From positions 84,691 to 148,690 of the forward strand of contig USLU01000004.1 in assembly GCA_900555635.1 (NCBI GenBank): a stretch of 64,000 nt of DNA, in the 5' to 3' direction. The translations under genes were made by a program, and so were the position numbers. The notes under the pieces are model-generated. The model was given only the letters and a program-made list of their open reading frames with translations. It did not search any database and was not told where the DNA came from. Position 1 is the stretch's first letter, and every line of letters starts with the position of its first letter. This DNA comes from an uncultured Bacteroides sp. (GTDB lineage: Bacteria > Bacteroidota > Bacteroidia > Bacteroidales > Bacteroidaceae). Below are positions 19,984 through 28,104 of this stretch, piece by piece.

Positions 19984-21429
19984 CTATTTTTTGATAAAAC
20001 GATTAATGATCGGTATTTGTCTAAGCGGCATATCGTGCTTCACTATATAAGCAATAAACATCAGCAATAATACAGTACGGAATGACATACGCAGGAAGAT
20101 ATTCTCAATCGGAATATATTCGGCAGCTACACAAAGCACCGCTGCCAACAGTACATAACTGCCTATCGCCTTCAAATCATACTTGATGGGGTATTTCTTC
20201 TGACCGACAAAGTAGGACAACAACATAGCTACCCCATAGCCGCAGAAGCCTGCCCAGGCGCATGCCATATAGCTGTACTTAGGAATCAGCAATACATTTA
20301 TCAATACAAGTATTGTGCAACCTATCAATGAGAAATAAGCTCCCCAACGTGTTTCGTCTATCAATTTGTACCAGAAAGAAAGATTGAAGTAAATACCCAT
20401 GAAGATTTCCGCAGCCATCACAATAGGCACTACCCGCAGTCCCGGCCAATAATCACGCCCGATGATATAGCGCAAAATATCCATATAGAACATTACGGCA
20501 AGATATGCCAGCAAAGTAAAGATGATGAAGAACTTCATTGCCTGTGCATACATCTCTTTATTATCCTTCTCGCGGCTTTTACCAAAGACAAAAGGTTCGT
20601 ATGCAAAACGAAATGCTTGTGTAAACATCGCCATCACCATGGCAATCTTACTTGCCGCTCCATAAATGCCAAGCTGTACGGTAGCTTCCGCCTCATCAGG
20701 ATAAACAAACGGGAAAATAATCTTGTCCGCCACCTGATTCAAGATACCCGCTACACCAAGCACCAACAAAGGAAGGCTATAACTGAGCATCCGTCTCAAT
20801 AACTTTCTATCAAGAACGTATGCAAAGCCACGGAGTTCGGGTATCATGCAAAGCATTATGACCGATGTACATACCAGATTAAACAGGAAGGCATAACCTA
20901 CATCATTCCCCTTGAGCCAAACAAAATAAACCAGGTTCAACAGTATATTCAGGAAGATAAAAAGCAATTTTAATGCGGCGAATTTAATCGGACGCTTTTT
21001 ATAACGCAGATAGGCAAAAGGAATGCTTTGGATAGCATCCATCGCTACCACTATCATCATCATTCCTACATACCAAGGATGTGCCCCATATTCCAGCCAG
21101 CCGGCAATAGGGTCAAGAAATATCAAACCTAATGCGAGGAAGCTAAGAGCGCCGATACTAATACTGAGCAATGTGGTAGAATATACCCGCATCGGATCTT
21201 CTTCACTCTTATTGGCAAAGCGGAAAAATCCGGTTTCCATACCGCAGGTAAGCAACACCATCAACAGTGCCACCCATGCATAGATATTAGTCACCACGCC
21301 ATACCCACCCGACTCGGCAGACAAGGCCATGGTATATACAGGTACCAGCAGGTAATTAAGGAACCGCCCTACAATACTACTTACCCCATAAATGGCAGTT
21401 TCTTTTGCCAAGGTTTTTAATCCAGCCAC
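19984..21429 (-). CDS. Polysaccharide flippase (Wzx/MOP superfamily)
   Basis: A 481-residue integral membrane protein with about 12-14 hydrophobic segments and no signal peptide. It begins MAGLKTLAKETAIYGVSSIV, typical of MOP-superfamily lipid-linked oligosaccharide flippases, and carries GGYGVVTNIYAWVALLMVL in the first third. These proteins translocate undecaprenyl-linked glycans across the inner membrane. It lies 48 bp downstream of ruvB, outside any capsule gene cluster, so it may serve a conserved glycan pathway rather than a variable capsule; the substrate is unknown. Confidence 0.85.
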   Translation of the reverse strand: MAGLKTLAKETAIYGVSSIVGRFLNYLLVPVYTMALSAESGGYGVVTNIYAWVALLMVLLTCGMETGFFRFANKSEEDPMRVYSTTLLSISIGALSFLALGLIFLDPIAGWLEYGAHPWYVGMMMIVVAMDAIQSIPFAYLRYKKRPIKFAALKLLFIFLNILLNLVYFVWLKGNDVGYAFLFNLVCTSVIMLCMIPELRGFAYVLDRKLLRRMLSYSLPLLVLGVAGILNQVADKIIFPFVYPDEAEATVQLGIYGAASKIAMVMAMFTQAFRFAYEPFVFGKSREKDNKEMYAQAMKFFIIFTLLAYLAVMFYMDILRYIIGRDYWPGLRVVPIVMAAEIFMGIYFNLSFWYKLIDETRWGAYFSLIGCTILVLINVLLIPKYSYMACAWAGFCGYGVAMLLSYFVGQKKYPIKYDLKAIGSYVLLAAVLCVAAEYIPIENIFLRMSFRTVLLLMFIAYIVKHDMPLRQIPIINRFIKK

Positions 21430-21477
21430 AACAACAAATCTAAGTTACAATTTATCTTCTTCTCTAAATACCTCTTC

Positions 21478-22512
21478 TCAGTCGTCACCAAACAAGGTTC
21501 GCTGGCTGCTGTACAGACTCCGCCCCAAATGTTTGTATGCCAACTCCGTCACTTCACGTCCACGAGGAGTGCGTTTTAGGAAACCTTCTTTAATAAGGAA
21601 CGGTTCATATACTTCTTCGATAGTACCGGCGTCTTCACCCAAGGCAGTAGCAATGGTAGTCAAGCCTACCGGACCGCCTTTGAACTTGTCGATGATTGTA
21701 CAGAGTATCTTGTTATCAATCTCGTCCAAACCGTATTTATCAATATTCAGCGCTTCGAGTGCATAATTAGCGATTTCTGTATCAATGCTTCCGGTACCTT
21801 TCACCTGTGCAAAGTCGCGCACACGACGGAGCAACGCATTGGCAATACGAGGCGTACCACGACTACGTGAAGCTATCTCGGCTGCCGCTCTCGTTGAGCA
21901 AGGTACATCGAGTATGCTTGCCGAACGACGAATAATACCGCTCAATACTTCATCGTCATAATATTCGAGGTGCATATTGATGCCGAAACGTGCACGCAAT
22001 GGAGCCGTCAGCAGACCGCTACGGGTAGTAGCACCTACCAATGTGAAAGGACTTAGGTCTATTTGTATACTTCGTGCCGAAGGTCCTTTGTCTATCATAA
22101 TGTCGATGCGGTAGTCCTCCATAGCCGAGTACAGATACTCTTCCACTATCGGGGAAAGGCGATGTATTTCATCAATAAACAGCACATCATTCGGTTCGAG
22201 GCTGGTGAGTACACCTGCCAAGTCACCCGGCTTGTCAAGTACAGGTCCTGAAGTGATTTTGAAACCTACATTCAGTTCATTGGCTATAATATTAGAGAGT
22301 GTTGTTTTACCCAACCCCGGAGGACCGTGAAGCAATACATGATCCAAAGCCTCACCCCTCAGGCGGGCAGCTTTCACAAAGATACGCAAGTTCTCCACCA
22401 CCTTATCCTGCCCGCTGAAGTCTTCAAAGTTCAGGGGGCGAAGGGCGTTCTCAAAATCACGTTCCTTGTTGGTCAATTGCTGGTTGCGTATGTCAAAATC
22501 TTCTTGTTCCAT
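21478..22512 (-). CDS. ruvB: Holliday junction branch migration ATPase RuvB
   Basis: A 344-residue AAA+ ATPase that drives branch migration of Holliday junctions with RuvA. The Walker A motif HGPPGLGKTTL is at residues 62-72 and Walker B is in FIDEIHRLSP. The sensor region is TLVGATTRSGLLTAPLRARF, and the C-terminal winged helix ends with FLKRTPRGREVTELAYKHLG. The start MEQEDFDIRNQQLT was preferred to an ATG six codons upstream because it matches the usual RuvB N-terminus and length. It heads a probable operon with the flippase, DUF389 and S46 peptidase genes. Confidence 0.98.
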   Translation of the reverse strand: MEQEDFDIRNQQLTNKERDFENALRPLNFEDFSGQDKVVENLRIFVKAARLRGEALDHVLLHGPPGLGKTTLSNIIANELNVGFKITSGPVLDKPGDLAGVLTSLEPNDVLFIDEIHRLSPIVEEYLYSAMEDYRIDIMIDKGPSARSIQIDLSPFTLVGATTRSGLLTAPLRARFGINMHLEYYDDEVLSGIIRRSASILDVPCSTRAAAEIASRSRGTPRIANALLRRVRDFAQVKGTGSIDTEIANYALEALNIDKYGLDEIDNKILCTIIDKFKGGPVGLTTIATALGEDAGTIEEVYEPFLIKEGFLKRTPRGREVTELAYKHLGRSLYSSQRTLFGDD

Positions 22513-22817
22513 TGTCAATGATATAATCAACTTTCGCTATTCTTCATACCCGATTAACAAGCTGATAGAGTAGCTTTGTACGTCTCAAACTTTTTAGCTC
22601 CCTGCAAAATAACTAATTTATTTTGAGATAATCCCTAAAAGTTGGCTCTTTTCATAGCTAACATGTTCGATAGGTACGACCCATACTTCACAGTATCACC
22701 CACAATGCTGTTACCAATACATGTGAGGTATGTTCCCTGTATGGGAGTGTATTTTCATCATTATGAGAACATCTATAAGTAAATAAGTGAACTATATATC
22801 AGATGATTATCAGACAC
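22513..22817. other. Intergenic region of 305 bp between ruvB and the alkD-like gene
   Basis: I see no gene, tRNA, repeat or clear hairpin here. No exact TAnnTTTG box was found facing ruvB. Confidence 0.5.
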
Positions 22818-23678
22818 TTAAGAAGGTTTCTTCATCCATTTCCTTCGTTCGTCTTCGGGGAACTTCTCAATAGCGTAACGCAGTGTAGTACGGGGCATTA
22901 TGCTACTGTATTTCTCAAGAAACTGGACCAGTAAATCTTTGTCTCGTTTACCCATCTCACGAAGCATCCAGCCAATAGCCTTCTGCATTAAGTCATGGAG
23001 GGGTTGTACTTTTCTTTGCACACTCTTCTGCACACTACTTATATCAGGAAATGAGTGTGCAGAAGAGTGTGCATCTATGTGCAATGCAGTGTGCAAGAAG
23101 TGTTCGGAGAGCTTCAATATATCGATGAAATCATTGCTTTTGATTAAAGTATAGGTAGAGACTACTGCGATACGTTGGTCCCAAAGCAACGGACTATCTG
23201 CCAACTGATAAAGAACATCACGAGGTTTATCTTTAAGATATTCACCCACAATACCGGGAGCAGAAAGATCTACTAAATCCCAGTTGTTAATGCGGGCAGT
23301 TTGACTCAGGTAGAAGTCGAATATCGCTTTTCTACCCTTTTCATCACTTTTCTTAAAACGTTCTACCAACATTAGCAAAGCACAAAGACGGCACTCGTGC
23401 CATTCACTTTGCAATAGCTCCGCCATGACCTCGAAGGGTTTGTCTTTATGCTGCTTGGCTACCATACGGATATTGGGAACAACAATACCGAGAAACTTAT
23501 CACCTTCACCATACTGCCCTTTTCCTGTTTTAAAGAAATAAGGGAGATACTCTCTTTTTACAGGGTCGATTAACGACTCCAATTCAGACTGTATACAGGC
23601 AACAGCCGTTGCTAATTCTTCCGATGAAAGCGGGATATTCCGCACTTCGGACGGTTGTTCTTTTTCTTTCTTTCGCAT
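22818..23678 (-). CDS. DNA alkylation repair protein (AlkD-like DNA glycosylase) with in-frame insertion
   Basis: A 286-residue cytoplasmic HEAT-repeat protein of the AlkD family, which excises alkylated bases. Conserved parts are LPYFFKTGKGQYGEGDKFLG, WHECRLCALLMLVERFKK, NNWDLVDLSAPGIVGEYL, LWDQRIAVVSTYTLI and AIGWMLREMGKRD. Between the last two, where I recall relatives having a short loop of the type HPHDL, this protein carries about 27 extra residues (roughly ALHIDAHSSAHSFPDIS and onward). They are encoded by a segment containing a perfect 21-bp inverted repeat (23017-23073). The frame is intact, so the protein may still fold with an added loop. Confidence 0.9.
   Translation of the reverse strand: MRKKEKEQPSEVRNIPLSSEELATAVACIQSELESLIDPVKREYLPYFFKTGKGQYGEGDKFLGIVVPNIRMVAKQHKDKPFEVMAELLQSEWHECRLCALLMLVERFKKSDEKGRKAIFDFYLSQTARINNWDLVDLSAPGIVGEYLKDKPRDVLYQLADSPLLWDQRIAVVSTYTLIKSNDFIDILKLSEHFLHTALHIDAHSSAHSFPDISSVQKSVQRKVQPLHDLMQKAIGWMLREMGKRDKDLLVQFLEKYSSIMPRTTLRYAIEKFPEDERRKWMKKPS
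23017..23095. repeat. Palindromic element inserted in frame in the alkD-like gene
   Basis: Arms at 23017-23037 and 23053-23073 are perfect 21-bp inverted repeats with a 15-nt loop. Each arm holds two copies of TGCACACT or its complement 12 bp apart. A further AGTGTGCA copy begins at 23088, 22 bp after the one at 23066. The whole segment is coding. Confidence 0.85.
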
Positions 23679-23733
23679 CCTACTTGTTTTAATAACGACT
23701 CAGGTAGCTTAATTCATATCTATCTTTATATGA

Positions 23734-23741
23734 CAAAAATA
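23734..23741 (-). promoter_or_regulatory. Candidate -7 box (TATTTTTG) for the alkD-like gene
   Basis: The minus strand reads TATTTTTG, matching TAnnTTTG, 55 bp before the ATG at 23678. Confidence 0.45.
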
Positions 23742-23775
23742 CAATAAAACTGTAGAAGCTATAGAAAGTTATCTT

Positions 23776-23783
23776 TATTTTTG
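23776..23783 (+). promoter_or_regulatory. Candidate -7 box (TATTTTTG) for the M28 peptidase gene
   Basis: TATTTTTG matches TAnnTTTG, 41 bp before the ATG at 23824. It is divergent from the alkD-like promoter about 40 bp away. Confidence 0.5.
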
Positions 23784-23823
23784 TGGCAAATACATCAATC
23801 TTGCAAACCAATAACAAGACAAT

Positions 23824-24828
23824 ATGAATAGAATTATTTTAAATACCTTTTGTTTCTTGTCTCTCTGTCTATCGCTGCATGCACAATCTCCACTCGAAAA
23901 AGGATTGAAAAGCATCAACCATACCTCTGCCGAAGCTATTATAAGTTTCCTTGCCGACGACGAACTTCAAGGCCGTGAAGCAGGCGAACATGGTTCACGG
24001 GTAGCAGCCCGATACTTGGTTTCTTCTCTGAAAGAGGCAGGTATTGCACCGCTGGAAAAGAATAGCTACTACCAATCCTTCGAAGCTTGCAGCAAAGAGC
24101 GTCAGCAACGAGGAAGATGGCAGGTACACCCCGACTCCATTGCATTGTTGAAGCAAGGCACACATCGTTCTTTACAAATGAGTAACGTACTGGCATTCAT
24201 TCCCGGACAACGGACAGATGAATACGTCATTGTCGGTGCCCACTTCGACCACTTGGGAGTAGACCCAACCTTAGCGAACGACCCCATCTACAACGGTGCA
24301 GACGACAATGCATCGGGTGTTTCGGCAGTATTGCAGATAGCGCGTGCATTTGTAGCCAGTGGACAAAAGCCGCTACGCAATGTTATTTTTGCCTTTTGGG
24401 ATGGCGAAGAGAAAGGATTGCTCGGTTCGAAATATTTTGTGCAAACCTTCAACGGCATCGACCAAGTAAAAGGCTATCTGAACTTCGACATGATAGGACG
24501 CAACAATAAACCGGAGCAGCCTCAACACGTAGTTTACTTCTATACAGAGGCTCATCCGGCTTTCGGTGACTGGCTAAAGAAAGATATAGCCCGCTTCAAG
24601 CTACAACTACAGCCTGATTATCGGGCCTGGGACCGTCCGGTAGGCGGAAGCGATAATGCCTCATTCGCTTTACGCAATATCCCCATTATTTGGTATCACA
24701 CAGACGGGCATCCTGACTATCATCAGCCCGGCGATCATACCGACCGCCTGAACATGGATAAGGTAGTAGAAATAACAAAAGCTTCTTTCCTCAATGTATG
24801 GAACCTGGCAAATGAGAGAGAATATTGA
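23824..24828 (+). CDS. M28 family zinc aminopeptidase, secreted
   Basis: A 334-residue protein with a signal peptide (cleavage probably near LSLHA-Q). It belongs to the two-zinc M28 exopeptidases, which remove N-terminal residues from peptides in the periplasm. Metal ligands are expected in VGAHFDHLG (His), GADDNASGVS (Asp, bridging), FWDGEEKGLLGS (Glu, with the catalytic Glu beside it), LNFDMIGRN (Asp) and HTDGHPDYH (C-terminal His). It has its own promoter and is divergent from the alkD-like gene. The next gene, the SpmA/SpmB fusion, has a separate promoter. Confidence 0.93.
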   Translation: MNRIILNTFCFLSLCLSLHAQSPLEKGLKSINHTSAEAIISFLADDELQGREAGEHGSRVAARYLVSSLKEAGIAPLEKNSYYQSFEACSKERQQRGRWQVHPDSIALLKQGTHRSLQMSNVLAFIPGQRTDEYVIVGAHFDHLGVDPTLANDPIYNGADDNASGVSAVLQIARAFVASGQKPLRNVIFAFWDGEEKGLLGSKYFVQTFNGIDQVKGYLNFDMIGRNNKPEQPQHVVYFYTEAHPAFGDWLKKDIARFKLQLQPDYRAWDRPVGGSDNASFALRNIPIIWYHTDGHPDYHQPGDHTDRLNMDKVVEITKASFLNVWNLANEREY

Positions 24829-24880
24829 CGCAAAACGATATTCTTTTAGCACTTTATCATGCTAAACGGAAAGATATTCC

Positions 24881-24888
24881 TACTTTTG
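24881..24888 (+). promoter_or_regulatory. Candidate -7 box (TACTTTTG) for the SpmA/SpmB-ybeY unit
   Basis: TACTTTTG matches TAnnTTTG, 24 bp before the ATG at 24912. Confidence 0.5.
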
Positions 24889-24911
24889 CATAAGAATCAA
24901 CGTATTATTTT

Positions 24912-26144
24912 ATGGTTTTAAATTACATTTGGGTAGCATTTTTCGTAATTGCTTTCATTGTGGCACTTTTCAGACTGCTATTTATGGGAGACACAGAGAT
25001 ATTTACGCAACTTGTCAATTCTACCTTCGACTCTTCAAAGACTGCATTCGAAATATCATTGGGACTGACCGGTATACTCGCCCTTTGGCTGGGTGTGATG
25101 AAGATCGGCGAGAGCAGCGGTATGATTAATGCACTTTCGCGCTGGCTAAGTCCGGTATTCTGCCGTCTCTTTCCTGAAATACCAAAGGGACACCCTGCCA
25201 TGGGTTCTATCTTTATGAACCTTTCCGCCAATATGCTGGGATTGGACAATGCAGCCACTCCGATGGGTTTGAAAGCCATGAAGGAACTTCAGGAGCTAAA
25301 TCCGAAGAAAGATACTGCTACCAATCCGATGGTAATGTTTCTTGTTCTGAACACCTCGGGATTGATACTTATCCCTGTCAGCATTATGATGTACCGCTCG
25401 CAAATGGGGGCAGCCCAACCTACTGATGTCTTTATCCCTACACTGATTACTACCGCTATTTCCACCATCGTCGGAGTTATCGCCGTAAGTATTGCCCAAC
25501 GGATCAACTTATTGAATAAACCTATTCTTATCTTAGTCGGCTGTATCAGCCTTTTCTTTGCTTCACTTATCTATCTGTTCACGCAGATAAGCCGTGAGCA
25601 GATGGGAGTCTACTCAACGCTGATTGCCAATATCATACTGTTCTCCATCATTCTGCTTTTCATTCTATGGGGATTATGGAAGAAGATCAATGTGTATGAT
25701 GCTTTTATAGAAGGTGCCAAAGAAGGCTTTACCACAGCCATCCGCATTATCCCTTATCTGGTTGCTTTTCTCGTTGGAATCGCCGTATTCCGCACTTCGG
25801 GAGCGATGGATATATTGGTAAACGGCATTGGCTATGTAGTAGGATTGTTTGGGGTAGATACCAGTTTCGTAGGCGCTTTGCCTACTGCTCTGATGAAGTC
25901 ATTAAGCGGCAGCGGTGCCAACGGATTGATGATCGATACCATGAAGCAATACGGAGCCGATTCGTTTGTTGGACGTATGAGTTGTGTGGCACGCGGTGCT
26001 TCGGATACTACGTTCTATATTCTCGCGGTGTACTTCGGTAGCGTAGGTATCACCAAAACTCGCAATGCCGTGACTTGCGGACTGATAGCTGATCTTTCCG
26101 GAATCATTGCCGCTATCATCATTAGTTATATATTCTTCTTCTAA
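24912..26144 (+). CDS. Nucleoside-recognition (Gate) domain membrane protein, SpmA-SpmB fusion
   Basis: A 410-residue polytopic membrane protein with two halves that resemble the spore maturation proteins SpmA (residues about 1-190, with GVMKIGESSGMINALSRWLSP and NMLGLDNAATPMGLKAMKEL) and SpmB (about 225-410, with AIRIIPYLVAFLVGIAVFR and ARGASDTTFYILAVYFGSVG). Bacteroides do not sporulate, so the function is not sporulation; Gate-domain proteins are thought to be transporters of small molecules. It is followed after 14 bp by ybeY and they are probably co-transcribed. Confidence 0.88.
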   Translation: MVLNYIWVAFFVIAFIVALFRLLFMGDTEIFTQLVNSTFDSSKTAFEISLGLTGILALWLGVMKIGESSGMINALSRWLSPVFCRLFPEIPKGHPAMGSIFMNLSANMLGLDNAATPMGLKAMKELQELNPKKDTATNPMVMFLVLNTSGLILIPVSIMMYRSQMGAAQPTDVFIPTLITTAISTIVGVIAVSIAQRINLLNKPILILVGCISLFFASLIYLFTQISREQMGVYSTLIANIILFSIILLFILWGLWKKINVYDAFIEGAKEGFTTAIRIIPYLVAFLVGIAVFRTSGAMDILVNGIGYVVGLFGVDTSFVGALPTALMKSLSGSGANGLMIDTMKQYGADSFVGRMSCVARGASDTTFYILAVYFGSVGITKTRNAVTCGLIADLSGIIAAIIISYIFFF

Positions 26145-26158
26145 ACCATTGGAATGAT

Positions 26159-26575
26159 ATGATAAGTTATCAAACAGACGGCGTTGAGATGCCCGTCCTC
26201 AAAAAAAAGGAGACAACGGATTGGATCAAATCCGTCGCTGCCACTTATGGGAAAAGAGTCGGTGAAATCGCCTATATCTTCTGTTCGGACGAAAAGATAC
26301 TAGAAGTGAACCGTCAATATCTGCAACACGATTACTACACAGATATCATCACTTTCGATTACTGTGAAGGCAATCGCCTCAGCGGAGATCTTTTTATCAG
26401 CCTAGATACGGTACGTACCAATGCGGAGCAATTTGCAGGCAATGACTATGAACGGGAGTTGTACCGGGTAATTATCCACGGCATACTTCATCTCTGCGGC
26501 ATTAACGACAAAGGGCCGGGAGAACGGGAAATCATGGAAGAGGCGGAAAACAAAGCGCTGGCAATGAGGCTATAA
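26159..26575 (+). CDS. ybeY: Endoribonuclease YbeY, rRNA maturation factor
   Basis: A 138-residue cytoplasmic protein of the UPF0054/YbeY family, which acts in 16S rRNA 3'-end maturation and ribosome quality control. The family core is present: LEVNRQYLQHDYYTDIITFD, then GDLFISLDTV, then the metal site VIIHGILHLCGINDK. In many bacteria the third metal-binding His follows (LHLxGxDH). Here that position is Lys (INDK), which I recall as usual for Bacteroidetes orthologues. Length agrees with the family. It is convergent with the epimerase gene, with a strong terminator between them. Confidence 0.95.
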   Translation: MISYQTDGVEMPVLKKKETTDWIKSVAATYGKRVGEIAYIFCSDEKILEVNRQYLQHDYYTDIITFDYCEGNRLSGDLFISLDTVRTNAEQFAGNDYERELYRVIIHGILHLCGINDKGPGEREIMEEAENKALAMRL

Positions 26576-26590
26576 AGACATAACAAAAAG

Positions 26591-26669
26591 GGCTACACCA
26601 TTCGGTGGTTAAGGCTACACCATTTCATAGAAAGGGCTACACCATCCGAGGCAGATGGTGTAGCCCTTT
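26591..26669. repeat. Three direct 22-bp units ending in an inverted copy
   Basis: GGCTACACCAT begins at 26591, 26613 and 26635, spaced exactly 22 bp. An inverted copy (ATGGTGTAGCC) starts at 26655. The last direct unit and the inverted copy form the terminator listed separately. Confidence 0.85.
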
Positions 26670-26672
26670 TTG
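26631..26672. terminator. Strong Rho-independent terminator after ybeY
   Basis: Perfect 15-bp arms (AAAGGGCTACACCAT at 26631-26645, ATGGTGTAGCCCTTT at 26655-26669) with a 9-nt loop, followed by a T-run on the plus strand. An A-run is present on the other side, so it could act in both directions between the convergent ybeY and epimerase genes. Confidence 0.85.
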
Positions 26673-26721
26673 TTTCAAAGAAATCTTTAGAAGAATAGTG
26701 ACTATTCAATCAGTTATTATC

Positions 26722-27858
26722 TTACTTCTTCACCGAAAACTTATAGATACAATGACTATCATATTTCTCTCCCGGCTTTAGCAGTGCCGACGGCCACTCC
26801 GGTTTATTCGGAGTATCGGGATACTTCTGAGTTTCGAGACAAACGGACGCACGATGATTGTAAACGACACCTTTCTTACCCGTAACTGTACCATCCAGAA
26901 AGTTTCCGGCATAAATCTGAATACCCGGTTCGTTGGTATAGACATCGAGTACAATACCCGTTTTCGGAGATTCAAGAGTGGCACACGGACGGGTTACATC
27001 ACCTTTGGTATTAAGTACCCAGTTATGGTCATAACCTTTACCATACTTCAACTGAATAAAATCGTTGTCAATGCGGGCACCAACAGCGGTAGGAGTACGA
27101 AAATCCATATCGGTACCTTCTACAGAAGCTATTTCACCGGTAGTCATGAAAGTACTGTCAACCGGTGTGTAAGTATCGGCATCTATAGTCAGCAGATAGC
27201 CACTGTTGGAACGTGAAGGATCACCGTCCAGGTTGAAGTAAGAGTGATTGGTCATGTTGACTACCGTAGCACGATCTGTTTCGGCACTATAACGGATGTC
27301 GATGGCATTGTCATCGGTCAGGGTAAAGGTCACTTTACAAGTCAGATTGCCGGGGAAGCCTTCTTCGCCGTCTTTGGAAAGATAGGTTAGCTCCAAAGAT
27401 TGGTTGCTAAGAGGACGGGCATCAAAAACCTGGTACTGAAAGCCACGGGGACCACCATGCAGGCAGTGACCATAGTTATTTTGAGGCAACTGATAGTCTA
27501 CACTGTCAATCGTAATCCTACCCTGGTTGATACGATTGGCATAGCGTCCGATGGATGCGCCGAAATCGGTAGGATATTTGATATAATCCTGAATGGAGTC
27601 GAAACCAAGGACTACATCTTTCAGGATTCCTTCTTTGTCCGGCACCATGACGGATACGATACGTCCGCCGAAGTTGGTGATGCAGACTTCCATGCCGGTT
27701 TTATTCTTCAGGACGAACAGGTCGGTTTGTTTGCCGTCTACTTCGGTTTGGAAGTCGGTACGTTTTAAGCCCGAAGCGGTAGTGTCGTCAAGGGGTTTTG
27801 TTGTACAAGCCGATACTAACAATAGCAGTCCGGCTAATAAAGTCATTTCTTTTTTCAT
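26722..27858 (-). CDS. Aldose 1-epimerase (galactose mutarotase) lipoprotein
   Basis: A 378-residue lipoprotein (LLLLVSACTTKPL signal) that interconverts alpha and beta anomers of free aldoses, probably in the periplasm. Family segments are FGASIGRYANRINQGR, NYGHCLHGGPRGFQYQVF, VVNMTNHSYFNLDGD (catalytic His region) and VCLETQKYPDTPNKPEWP (catalytic Glu region). Its length is typical for the secreted Bacteroides form. It lies at the end of PUL 2 but is separated from the preceding gene by 246 bp containing a 22-bp repeat array, so it may have its own regulation. It would prepare arabinose or galactose released by PUL 2 enzymes for uptake. Confidence 0.93.
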   Translation of the reverse strand: MKKEMTLLAGLLLLVSACTTKPLDDTTASGLKRTDFQTEVDGKQTDLFVLKNKTGMEVCITNFGGRIVSVMVPDKEGILKDVVLGFDSIQDYIKYPTDFGASIGRYANRINQGRITIDSVDYQLPQNNYGHCLHGGPRGFQYQVFDARPLSNQSLELTYLSKDGEEGFPGNLTCKVTFTLTDDNAIDIRYSAETDRATVVNMTNHSYFNLDGDPSRSNSGYLLTIDADTYTPVDSTFMTTGEIASVEGTDMDFRTPTAVGARIDNDFIQLKYGKGYDHNWVLNTKGDVTRPCATLESPKTGIVLDVYTNEPGIQIYAGNFLDGTVTGKKGVVYNHRASVCLETQKYPDTPNKPEWPSALLKPGEKYDSHCIYKFSVKK

Positions 27859-27954
27859 ATCATTTACGATGTTTATGTTACTTGTTTAAAGTGAAACTAT
27901 GAAAATCAAGTTGCAAATCAGCACTGATTATCAAGATATTGAGTATAGATTAAT

Positions 27955-28064
27955 AGACACTGGTGTTCAACGCAACAAACACTTGTGTCTATCATGTCAA
28001 ACACAAGTGTCTATCATTTCAAACACTGGTGTCTATCGTATCAAACACAAGTGTCTGACAAATC
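27955..28064. repeat. Five-unit tandem repeat, period exactly 22 bp
   Basis: Units begin at 27955, 27977, 27999, 28021 and 28043. Each has the core ACACNNGTGT, with the central dinucleotide varying (TG, TT, AA, TG, AA), followed by a less conserved tail such as CTATCATNTCAA. The core is palindromic. It lies in the 246 bp between the epimerase gene and the (alpha/alpha)6 protein gene. Confidence 0.85.
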
Positions 28065-28104
28065 AATTACCTATTGCCCTCCGGCACGAGGTTTCAGCAT
28101 GCTG

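Noticed and set aside
22513..22817. tRNA or small RNA gene upstream of ruvB
   Set aside because: No cloverleaf, no conserved T-loop sequence and no stable hairpin were seen.
22818..23678. alkD-like gene as a pseudogene broken by the palindrome
   Set aside because: The insertion keeps the reading frame and all conserved blocks are present on both sides.
26591..26669. Insertion-sequence end or transposon inverted repeat
   Set aside because: No transposase gene or target duplication is present; the structure works as a terminator with tandem partial copies.
27955..28064. Possible CRISPR array
   Set aside because: The unit is too short to hold a repeat and a spacer, and no cas genes are nearby.
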